A DNA stretch of 53,270 nucleotides from Brucella pseudogrignonensis (GTDB taxonomy: Bacteria > Pseudomonadota > Alphaproteobacteria > Rhizobiales > Rhizobiaceae), in assembly GCF_002252525.1 (NCBI RefSeq), contig NZ_NNRM01000049.1, positions 1-53,270 of the forward strand, in the 5' to 3' direction. The stretch's first letter is position 1. Every line of letters starts with the position of its first letter. The notes below the pieces were generated by a model. It was not told the DNA's origin and made no database searches. It was given only the letters and a program-made list of their open reading frames with translations. The translations under genes and the position numbers were made by a program. This document shows, piece after piece, positions 1 through 7,035 of the stretch.

Positions 1-1
1 T

Positions 2-943
2 ATGCTTCTTGGCCGTACGGCAAATGGGCTTTACTGGATGTTTCGCTATATCGAGCGCGCCGAAAACATGGCACGTCTGGTGGATGCGGGGCTACGCATG
101 GCGCTGACCAAAACTTCGGATGCACCGGAAGAGTGGTCTTCTGTGGTTGTGTCAGCTGGTGCAAGCCAGACATTTTCAGCCAAATATCACGCTTATAATG
201 CAGCAAACGTCGCAGACTTTCTGCTGCGGGACATGGATAACCCTTCCAGCGTCATGTCCTGTATGGAAACCGCACGTTCAAATGGTCGCATGGTGAGAAC
301 AGCGCTCACCCGCGAAGCGTGGGAAAGTGTCAACGAAGCCTGGATGACGCTGAAGAAATCCCTCTGCAAACCGTTGAAAGAAGCCGATCTTCCACCGCTC
401 CTTGATCAGATAAAGCGGGAAACGGCACTCATACGCGGCGCATTCCATGGGACAATGCTGCGCAACGAAATCTTCGATTTCGCGGGGCTTGGCACATTTA
501 TTGAACGCGCAGACAACACTGCGCGCATTCTCGATGTCAAATATTACGTACTGTTGCCCGCCGTCTCCTATGTCGGGACCACGCTCGACAACTATCAATG
601 GGAGTCCATTCTACGCTCCGTTTCAGCGCATCGGTCTTATCGCTGGGTTTATGATGGTGATTATCGCCCATCGCATGTTGCTGATTATCTGATCCTGAAT
701 GGCCGTATGCCGCGCTCACTTAATCATTGCTACCAGTGCATAACCGGTCATCTCGGCTTTCTTGGCAAAGACTACGGCGAGAGTGCTGCCTGCCATGCGA
801 CTGCGGATAAAATCTACGGCAGCCTGCTAAATCAGGACATTAGTGCGATATTTGATGTCGGTCTGCACGAGTTTCTGACCGAATTCATTACGCGCAATAA
901 TCGGCTCGGCAATGAGATCGCCGAAACCTATAATTTTTATTGA
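2..943 (+). CDS. Alpha-E domain protein (DUF403) of the Anbu cluster
   Basis: A 313-residue soluble, helix-rich protein. Its N-terminus (MLLGRTANGLYWMFRYIERA, then ENMARL) is the typical opening of the alpha-E family, so the ATG at base 2 is probably the true start; its ribosome site lies outside the window. The family has no firmly established reaction. By comparative genomics it is a partner of a circularly permuted ATP-grasp enzyme, a transglutaminase-like protease and the proteasome-like protein Anbu, proposed to make or process a peptide or peptide tag. Two of those partners follow directly (953 and 1788). The ATP-grasp gene is absent here and would be expected immediately upstream. The gap to the next gene is 9 bases, so cotranscription is likely. 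Confidence 0.88.
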   Translation: MLLGRTANGLYWMFRYIERAENMARLVDAGLRMALTKTSDAPEEWSSVVVSAGASQTFSAKYHAYNAANVADFLLRDMDNPSSVMSCMETARSNGRMVRTALTREAWESVNEAWMTLKKSLCKPLKEADLPPLLDQIKRETALIRGAFHGTMLRNEIFDFAGLGTFIERADNTARILDVKYYVLLPAVSYVGTTLDNYQWESILRSVSAHRSYRWVYDGDYRPSHVADYLILNGRMPRSLNHCYQCITGHLGFLGKDYGESAACHATADKIYGSLLNQDISAIFDVGLHEFLTEFITRNNRLGNEIAETYNFY

Positions 944-952
944 GGTGTTCGC

Positions 953-1750
953 TTGCTGCTCAATATCCGGCACGTCTCGCATTATCGCTATGAAAATCCG
1001 GTTCCCTATGCGGTGCAGCGCCTGCGTTTGCGCCCACCGACGCTGCCGGGACAACTGGTCAAACATTGGGAGCTGAAAATAGAAGGCGGCGAGCCTGAAG
1101 TCTCCTATATTGACGGCTTCGGTAATAAAACCGACCTCGTGCAGCACGCACGAAACATCAACGAGATCATTATTACAGCCAGCGGCAGCGTCGAGGTTGA
1201 GGATCGCGTCGGCGTGCTTGGCCCGGTCTATGGTTATGCTCCGCTCTGGCTTTTTGAGCGAGAAACGCCGCTGACCGAACCCGGAGAGCGCATTCGAGCT
1301 CTCGCTGGCGATCTCAGCAAAGAGCAGGAGCGTCTTGCATTGCTGCACGAGCTGATGAATGCAGTTCATACAGCGGTCGCCTATATGCCCGGCACCACCA
1401 GTGTTGCCACAAATGCAGAAAGTGCGCTTGAGGCAGGCAAGGGCGTTTGTCAGGATCACAGCCACATCTTTCTGTCTGCAGCTCGCTTGCTGGGAATCCC
1501 CGCACGCTACATTTCCGGTTATCTGCTGATGGAAGGCATGGAAGAACAGACTGCAAGCCATGCATGGGTAGAAGCACATATCGATGGACTGGGCTGGGTC
1601 GGCTTTGATGCTGCAAACAATGTCTGCCCCAATGATCGCTATGTGCGGATTGCAACCGGCCTTGATTACCGTGATGCTGCACCAATTTCAGGAGTAAGGC
1701 TTGGAGGAGCGGTTGAAAGCCTTGCGGTACACATCAATGTAGGGCAGTGA
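953..1750 (+). CDS. Transglutaminase-like cysteine protease
   Basis: 265 residues with the bacterial transglutaminase N-terminal beta region (about 1-85) followed by a papain-fold core. The probable catalytic triad is visible: Cys166 in GVCQDH, His203 in SHAWVE and Asp219 in GFDAAN. The start is a TTG preceded by GAGGTG at suitable distance; no ATG gives the conserved N-terminus (LLNIRHVSHYRYENPV). It sits between the alpha-E gene and Anbu, which is the standard order of this cluster. Members are thought to act as peptidases or amidases on a product of the ATP-grasp ligase; the actual substrate is unknown. No signal peptide is seen, so a cytoplasmic location is expected. Confidence 0.88.
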   Translation: MLLNIRHVSHYRYENPVPYAVQRLRLRPPTLPGQLVKHWELKIEGGEPEVSYIDGFGNKTDLVQHARNINEIIITASGSVEVEDRVGVLGPVYGYAPLWLFERETPLTEPGERIRALAGDLSKEQERLALLHELMNAVHTAVAYMPGTTSVATNAESALEAGKGVCQDHSHIFLSAARLLGIPARYISGYLLMEGMEEQTASHAWVEAHIDGLGWVGFDAANNVCPNDRYVRIATGLDYRDAAPISGVRLGGAVESLAVHINVGQ

Positions 1751-1787
1751 TTATTTCAATTTACGATTTGCCTGCCGGAAACTGTTG

Positions 1788-2522
1788 ATGACCTATTGCG
1801 TTGGAATGAAGATTGATCGCGGCCTTGTGTTTATGTCCGATACCCGGACAAATGCGGGCCTCGACAATATCTCGAAATTCTCGAAAATGCGGAGCTGGAC
1901 CAAGCCGGGCGAGCGCGTGATCGTGCTCCTGTCGGCAGGCAATCTAGCGACGACGCAAGCCGTTGCGAGCCTGCTTGAAGAGCGCATGAAGGCACCGGAA
2001 GAGCGCCATCCTTCGATATTCGAAGCGCCATCCATGTTTCAGGTTGCGCGGCTTATCGGTGATACGGTCAAAGAAGTCATCTCAAATTCGGCCACAGGTG
2101 GACAGAATGCGGATGCATTCGGTGCATCCTTCATTCTGGGTGGGCAGATCAAGGGCGGACAGCCACGCCTTTTTTACATCTATCCCGAGGGCAACTTCAT
2201 CGAGAGTTCAGATGACACGCCGTTTTTCCAGATAGGCGAAAACAAATACGGCAAGCCCATTCTGGTACGAGCCTATCAGCCTGAAATGAGTTTTGAAGAC
2301 GCGGTGAAACTGCTGTTGGTTTCGTTCGATTCAACGTTGAAGGCTAATCTCTCGGTTGGTCTGCCACTCGATATGCAGATCTATGAAAGCGACGATCTAA
2401 AGCTCGGTGAGCATCGCCGCTTTGAAGCGACCGATCCTTACTATCAGACTGTGTCTGAGAGCTGGTCCGAGGCGCTGAAATCGGCACTCGAACAATTACC
2501 TTCTTTCAGCTTCGAGAAATAA
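1788..2522 (+). CDS. Anbu, proteasome-like (HslV-related) N-terminal nucleophile hydrolase
   Basis: 244 residues. The protein begins MTYCVGMKID then RGLVFMSDTRT, matching the ancestral beta subunit (Anbu) branch of the proteasome superfamily. Removal of Met1 would expose Thr2 as the N-terminal nucleophile, so the ATG at 1788 is preferred over the TTG at 1785, which would add an extra Met in front. Asp18 and the SDTRTN segment correspond to the conserved region after the first strands, and the length suits the family. Anbu forms large self-compartmentalised or open-ring assemblies, but its substrate is not settled. It is the last gene of the cluster and is followed by a strong terminator. Confidence 0.88.
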   Translation: MTYCVGMKIDRGLVFMSDTRTNAGLDNISKFSKMRSWTKPGERVIVLLSAGNLATTQAVASLLEERMKAPEERHPSIFEAPSMFQVARLIGDTVKEVISNSATGGQNADAFGASFILGGQIKGGQPRLFYIYPEGNFIESSDDTPFFQIGENKYGKPILVRAYQPEMSFEDAVKLLLVSFDSTLKANLSVGLPLDMQIYESDDLKLGEHRRFEATDPYYQTVSESWSEALKSALEQLPSFSFEK

Positions 2523-2529
2523 AGAGAAA

Positions 2530-2558
2530 GCCGGGCGTTTTATCACCCGGCTTTTTTT
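2530..2558. terminator. Rho-independent terminator after anbu, shared with the convergent gene
   Basis: Stem GCCGGG (2530-2535) pairs with CCCGGC (2546-2551) around a 10-base loop and is followed by seven T. It lies between two convergent stop codons, so it probably serves both strands; the T tract is better for the plus strand. Confidence 0.8.
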
Positions 2559-2561
2559 GTT

Positions 2562-4241
2562 TTAGTCCTTCGTCACTGTTGCAACATAGTTGGCATCCGC
2601 CACCATATTGAAATTGTGAACGTTGGAAGCCGTTACAGCCGTTTCGATCTGCTGATAGATGACAGTGATCGGACTATCTTCCTGAAATTTTTTCTGAAGA
2701 TCGTGATACATGGCTTCGCGCTTGGCTGTATCGCGCTCCTCTGCTGCGGCCATTGTTTCCGCTGTCAGCTCGGGAATATCCCAAGAGGCCTGCCAGGCCG
2801 TGGTCCGCAAGTTTACCTCATCACCATTATTCGGGTTGTTGGTAAAGGTGACTGCATTTGTATGTGGGTCCCAATAGTCTGGTCCCCAGATGCCAAGCGC
2901 CATCTGATGCTTGCGCGCACGGACCTTGGTTGTCGTGAGCTTACCATCGCCCTGCAAAATTTCGACATTCACCCCAGCCTTCGCCATGGTTTGCTGTATG
3001 TTTTCTGCGATGCCGACATAAGGCTGTGAGTTGCGAACATCAAGCGTGATGCTGATGCCATCCTTTAGTCCAGCTTTTTCAAGCAGTTCTTTCGCTTTCG
3101 CAACATCATACTTGAACGGCTTGTCGTCAGTAGCACCAAACATGCCGAGCGGTAGGAATGACTGATGCGTACGGCCGATACCCTTGATCAGCGTGGCTTC
3201 AATCGTATCGTAATCAATCAGATACTTCAGTGCCTGACGCACTTCCGGCTTGGCCAGTTCTGGCACATTCTGGTTTGCGCTCAGAAAGTAGATGCGGCCT
3301 TTCGGAGCGTTGATGACGCTGAACTTACTGTCCTTGCCAAGCTCCTCGATGTCGCCCGGTTCAAGATTGCGTGCAATATCAATATCACCCGCCTGAAGCA
3401 GCAGGCGTTGCGACATGCCTTCCTTCACATGACGATAGATGACGCGCTTCATCTCAGGCTTCGCGTCTGTATAATTGTCGTTGCGCTCAAGCAGCAGCAC
3501 TTCATTGGCGCGCCATTGCTTGACGGAAAACGGGCCGGAACCGGCATAACCGTTCTTCAGCCATCCATAACCAAAATCCGTTTCATATGGATTGGTATCG
3601 GTCTTTTCGATTTTCTGTTCGTGTTCCTTCACCAGTTTGCTGTCAACGATAGACGCGACACTAGAGGTCAGGCAGTTGAGAACGAAGCTTGGTGCAAAGG
3701 CTTTGCCAGTGGTGAAAACAAAAGTCTTATCGTCAACGGCGACCACATTCTGATCGACATTTTCCCGCGTGATACCGAACTGGCTCAATATGAATGCCGG
3801 GCTCATGTCGAGCTTGATCGCGCGTTGAATGGAGTAAGCGGCGTCCTGTGCGGTAATCGGATTGCCTGACGCAAATTTCAAACCGTCTCGGATTTTGAAC
3901 GTGATCGACTTACCGTCGTCTGAAAATGTCCAGCTCTCAGCAATCTGCGGAATGATCTTCGTCGGGTCTTTGGTATCGGTCGTCACCAGGCGCTCGTAAG
4001 TACTGGTGAGCATTTCCGATGTTGTGATCTCAAAAATTTCTGCCGGATCGAGCGAAATGACATCATCGATGCTCATCGCGATCACAAGCGTGTCCGCTGG
4101 CGTGGCAGCTTCAACAGCCTTAGGCGAGGCCGAGAGGCAAAGCGCAAAGGCAAGTGCTGCCGGAATGCTCGCGCGCATCATTCGTGTCGCAACGACATTC
4201 TTATTAAAGCTGAAAAAGGAGGTTTGAGTGTTGGCTTTCAT
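2562..4241 (-). CDS. ABC transporter substrate-binding protein, peptide/nickel family (SBP family 5)
   Basis: 559 residues. An unusually long N-terminus of about 20 polar residues precedes a hydrophobic signal segment (MRASIPAALAFALCLSASP) ending near AVEAA, so export to the periplasm is expected. Family-5 features include TYERLV near residue 80, the region around SWTFSDDGKSITFKIRDGLK, and the C-terminal EERDTAKREAMYHDLQKKF segment. The start at 4241 has AGAGGGA about nine bases upstream; an internal Met at the signal peptide is an alternative. No permease or ATPase gene is adjacent, so it is an orphan binding protein here and its ligand (dipeptide, oligopeptide or another small solute) cannot be told from context. 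Confidence 0.85.
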   Translation of the reverse strand: MKANTQTSFFSFNKNVVATRMMRASIPAALAFALCLSASPKAVEAATPADTLVIAMSIDDVISLDPAEIFEITTSEMLTSTYERLVTTDTKDPTKIIPQIAESWTFSDDGKSITFKIRDGLKFASGNPITAQDAAYSIQRAIKLDMSPAFILSQFGITRENVDQNVVAVDDKTFVFTTGKAFAPSFVLNCLTSSVASIVDSKLVKEHEQKIEKTDTNPYETDFGYGWLKNGYAGSGPFSVKQWRANEVLLLERNDNYTDAKPEMKRVIYRHVKEGMSQRLLLQAGDIDIARNLEPGDIEELGKDSKFSVINAPKGRIYFLSANQNVPELAKPEVRQALKYLIDYDTIEATLIKGIGRTHQSFLPLGMFGATDDKPFKYDVAKAKELLEKAGLKDGISITLDVRNSQPYVGIAENIQQTMAKAGVNVEILQGDGKLTTTKVRARKHQMALGIWGPDYWDPHTNAVTFTNNPNNGDEVNLRTTAWQASWDIPELTAETMAAAEERDTAKREAMYHDLQKKFQEDSPITVIYQQIETAVTASNVHNFNMVADANYVATVTKD

Positions 4242-4400
4242 GCGGTGTCCCTCTGGAGATCAGAGCCTATCAAGGCAAATGATCGTCAATGCTCATTGCG
4301 TATCCGTCGCGTCTCCCCAGACAGCGACTCTCAAGCACGCGCGAGCATTAGATTCCGTTTTTTGAGGGGGCACAATGGCGGGAATAATTTAGCCGCAAAA

Positions 4401-4427
4401 TAAAAACGGCTGGAAAATCCAGCCGTT
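4401..4427 (-). terminator. Terminator after the nitroreductase gene
   Basis: A perfect 9-bp stem AACGGCTGG (4405-4413) / CCAGCCGTT (4419-4427) with loop AAAAT. Read on the minus strand it is followed by TTTTTATTTT. Confidence 0.82.
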
Positions 4428-4448
4428 AATCTAATGCTTTGAAATAAA

Positions 4449-5048
4449 TTATCCGAAGACTTTAAAGCGGTCGGCATCGTCCATGAATGCCTTTTCGCCG
4501 AACGGCTGTTCGTTCGAACCGAAAGGCATCTGCGCGCGCAGTTTCCACGAAGCTGGAATGTTCCAGGTCTTGGCAACTTCTGCATCGATCAGCGGATTGT
4601 AGTGCTGAAGGCTTGCACCAATACCTGCATTGGCAAGAGCCGACCAAACCGAAAGCTGAGCCATGCCGCCAGCCTGTTCAGACCAGACTGGGAAATTGTC
4701 TGCATAAAGCGCGAAATTTTCCTGAAGACCCTTAACGACGTTCTGGTCTTCAAAGAACAGAACTGTACCCGCACCAGCTGCGAAGCTGTCGAGCTTGGCT
4801 TCAGTCTGAGCAAATGCGTCCGCAGGAACGATCTTGTGAAGCACTTCCTTGGCGATGTTCCAAACCTTGTCGCTTTCGGCGCCAAACAGCACAACTGCGC
4901 GCGAGCTCTGGGAGTTGAATGACGATGGCGAATGCTTGATGGCTTCGCGGATCAGTTCGGCGACGGAGTCCTGGGAGAGGGGAAGCGTCTTGCCAAGAGC
5001 ATACTGTGTGCGGCGCTTCTTAAGGGATTCGATATAGCTATTGCTCAT
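4449..5048 (-). CDS. Nitroreductase family protein, Frm2-like
   Basis: 199 residues from the preferred ATG at 5048 (MSNSYIESLKKRRTQYALGK); AGGA lies eight bases upstream. An in-frame ATG at 5051 and a longer form from 5090 are possible. The protein is an FMN-dependent oxidoreductase of the nitroreductase fold: RRTQYAL near residue 12 and SPSSFNSQSSR near 40 are the phosphate- and flavin-contacting segments, and GIGASLQHYNPLID lies in the second half. The pattern fits the Frm2/YodC-like subgroup of about 200 residues, linked to reduction of nitro compounds or quinones and to oxidative stress. It is monocistronic. Two inverted repeats lie in its upstream region, but no regulator gene is adjacent. 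Confidence 0.87.
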   Translation of the reverse strand: MSNSYIESLKKRRTQYALGKTLPLSQDSVAELIREAIKHSPSSFNSQSSRAVVLFGAESDKVWNIAKEVLHKIVPADAFAQTEAKLDSFAAGAGTVLFFEDQNVVKGLQENFALYADNFPVWSEQAGGMAQLSVWSALANAGIGASLQHYNPLIDAEVAKTWNIPASWKLRAQMPFGSNEQPFGEKAFMDDADRFKVFG

Positions 5049-5369
5049 CATCAATGTCCTGTTGTTCTGCGATTCTATGCTGCGAACCAATCGCAGCGAG
5101 TGGGAAAACTTGTTGCAAATATTGTGATTTTCACACGAGGCGCCAGCCCGTGTTTCTGAAACACACTGTCAACAAATAGGGATGGACAGTCGTATCATTG
5201 TCATCCTTTGGTGAACCAAAGTTGCTACGTTTTGGCTGTCTTTAGGATTTTTTCTTTCCCGCCGGTTTAAAATCTGATCAAATTAGTAGGAAACAAGGGA
5301 ATGCCCAAAATAACGGGTCGATGGATGCGATATCCGTAAACCAGCGACGGGCAATGAGGTCACGATAAT
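5049..5369. promoter_or_regulatory. Divergent intergenic region with two inverted repeats
   Basis: Between the divergent nitroreductase and FAD-protein genes. It holds TGTGA-TTT-TCACA at 5123-5135 and a perfect 15-base palindrome GTGTTTC-T-GAAACAC at 5150-5164. A minus-strand TTGACA lies at 5167-5172, beside the palindrome on the side facing away from the nitroreductase gene, but no convincing -10 follows at 17 bases. Nothing else recognisable was seen. Confidence 0.4.
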
Positions 5370-6707
5370 TTGAAGTCAATTATTATTATTGGTGGTGGTG
5401 CGAGCGGTGTTTTGATGGCCGCGCAGTTGCTTGGACAATCGTCAGATACAAGCGTTCGCATATTCGAGCGATCAGGTGATATCGGGACAGGGATCGCCTA
5501 TTCAACACAAAACCCCAACCATCTTTTAAATGTTCGCGCCAGTAATATGAGCGCTTTTCCGGAAAAGCCGGATCACTTTTTAAACTGGCTCACAACCAAC
5601 ACCGAAACGCTCAGTGCAAGCGAATGGCAGCCGCAATCTTTTGCACCGCGCGCGTTTTACCGACTTTATCTCCAAAACTTGCTGCAGCCATATCTGACGA
5701 GTGAACAGCAGCGTCTTTTTATCGAGTGTTCGGAAGTTTCAGATGTCGCGATTGAAAGCGGCCGTCCGCAGGTCACGAGCTCATCAGGTGAGCTTTTTCC
5801 TGCCGATGCCGTTATCATCGCGACAGGAAACGAAGCCGCAATTGCAACATCCGGAAATCATGTAACCGAATATTGGTCCAGCAATGGATATTTCGACATT
5901 CCGTCGAATGATTCAGTCGCTATTCTTGGCACTGGCCTATCCATGGTCGATAGCGTGATTTCGTTGCTCGATAGTGGACATAAGGGTGAGATCCACGCAA
6001 TTTCACGACGCGGACTGCTACCGGCACGCCACGCACCGGCAGATGCTATGTCGATAGACGCAGAACAACTTCCCGTCGCTGATGGTTTGCCCGCTCTGCT
6101 GCGTGATGTTCGGCATATGATTGATCAGCGGGAAAACGAAGGCAAAAGCTGGCGCGACGTTATTGACGGATTGCGACCGCATACGAAAAACATCTGGTCT
6201 AGATTGCCGATCAGGCAACGCCAGAGTTTTTTGCGTCACTTGCGACCGTGGTGGGACGTGCATCGCCATCGAATGGCGCCCGTCATAGCAGATCGCATTG
6301 AAGCTGCACGACAGTCAGGGCAACTAAAAATCATTGCCGCACACCTCGTTTCAGTCAAAAACCAGGCAGAGCACATTTCCATTCTTTACCGACAACGTCG
6401 CGGGCTAGCGATAGAACAGCTTGATGCAGCGACGATCATCGATTGCCGTGGCGGTAGTTCCCGTTTTTCAACCACGCGCAACTCTGCACTGATCAGCCTG
6501 ATGGAAAACGGCTTGGCAAAGCCGGACGCGCTGGATCTTGGTCTTGACGTCACTGCGGATCTGCAAGTTCTCAATGCGCGGGGAGAACCTTCAGGGCCGA
6601 TCTTTGCCATCGGACCAGTGACCAAAGGCATCTATTGGGAAGTGACGGCTGTGCCTGATATCCGAGTGCAAGCTGATCGTCTGACGAAAGTCCTTCTTGA
6701 AGGTTAG
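5370..6707 (+). CDS. FAD/NAD(P)-binding oxidoreductase-like protein (COG4529 type)
   Basis: 445 residues starting with a Rossmann dinucleotide-binding motif (IIIIGGGASGVLMAAQLL, residues 4-21). FERSGDIGTGIAYST and LLNVRASNMSAFPEKPDHFL follow, characteristic of the FAD_NAD_binding_9 family. ATGNEAA near residue 150 and the C-terminal AIGPVTKGIYWE segment are further FAD-contacting features. A TTG at 5370 is taken as start, with GAGGT nine bases upstream; no ATG gives the complete Rossmann strand. Relatives are poorly characterised, and some occur beside siderophore or sulfur metabolism genes. Neighbours give no clue here: the gene is divergent from a nitroreductase and is followed by 328 bases before the antiporter operon. 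Confidence 0.8.
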   Translation: MKSIIIIGGGASGVLMAAQLLGQSSDTSVRIFERSGDIGTGIAYSTQNPNHLLNVRASNMSAFPEKPDHFLNWLTTNTETLSASEWQPQSFAPRAFYRLYLQNLLQPYLTSEQQRLFIECSEVSDVAIESGRPQVTSSSGELFPADAVIIATGNEAAIATSGNHVTEYWSSNGYFDIPSNDSVAILGTGLSMVDSVISLLDSGHKGEIHAISRRGLLPARHAPADAMSIDAEQLPVADGLPALLRDVRHMIDQRENEGKSWRDVIDGLRPHTKNIWSRLPIRQRQSFLRHLRPWWDVHRHRMAPVIADRIEAARQSGQLKIIAAHLVSVKNQAEHISILYRQRRGLAIEQLDAATIIDCRGGSSRFSTTRNSALISLMENGLAKPDALDLGLDVTADLQVLNARGEPSGPIFAIGPVTKGIYWEVTAVPDIRVQADRLTKVLLEG

Positions 6708-7035
6708 GAATCACTCATAAATATCGATAATTCCTGCAACCGGCACTTGTCATTCAGATGCAAAATTTACGCGGCAATATGTCCAGGAAAAAGCGGATAT
6801 GTGGAAAACCCATACCAAAGACGCGCATTTCCTGGCCATTTGCAGACTAAAATGATTCAAATCATTGCGATAAGCCATTGAAAGCTATTGCCATAATAAC
6901 CGCTAGCCGGTCATAATAATGACATCGGAATATATGATTCCACTCGACAACTTACCGGAGCGTTTCTGTTGCTGTTTTCTTGAGCGGTGCCTGCTTCGGA
7001 TCAACCAAGAATTCGGTTTAGGAGGCCTTTAGCGC
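6708..7035 (+). promoter_or_regulatory. Promoter region of the mrp operon with an FNR-like palindrome
   Basis: This 328-base gene-free stretch holds a perfect palindrome AATGATT-CA-AATCATT at 6851-6866. Its core TGAT-N4-ATCA resembles FNR/FixK-type sites. Downstream is a likely sigma-70 promoter: TTGCCA at 6888-6893, 18 bases, then CATAAT at 6912-6917, with predicted transcription start near 6924. The palindrome centre is then about 65 bases upstream of the start, an activator position. AGGAGG at 7020-7025 is the ribosome site of mrpA. No terminator for the upstream gene was recognised. Confidence 0.5.

Noticed and set aside
827-1579. A 250-codon minus-strand frame across the alpha-E/transglutaminase junction
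   Set aside because: Both plus-strand genes have clear family motifs; the antisense product resembles nothing known.
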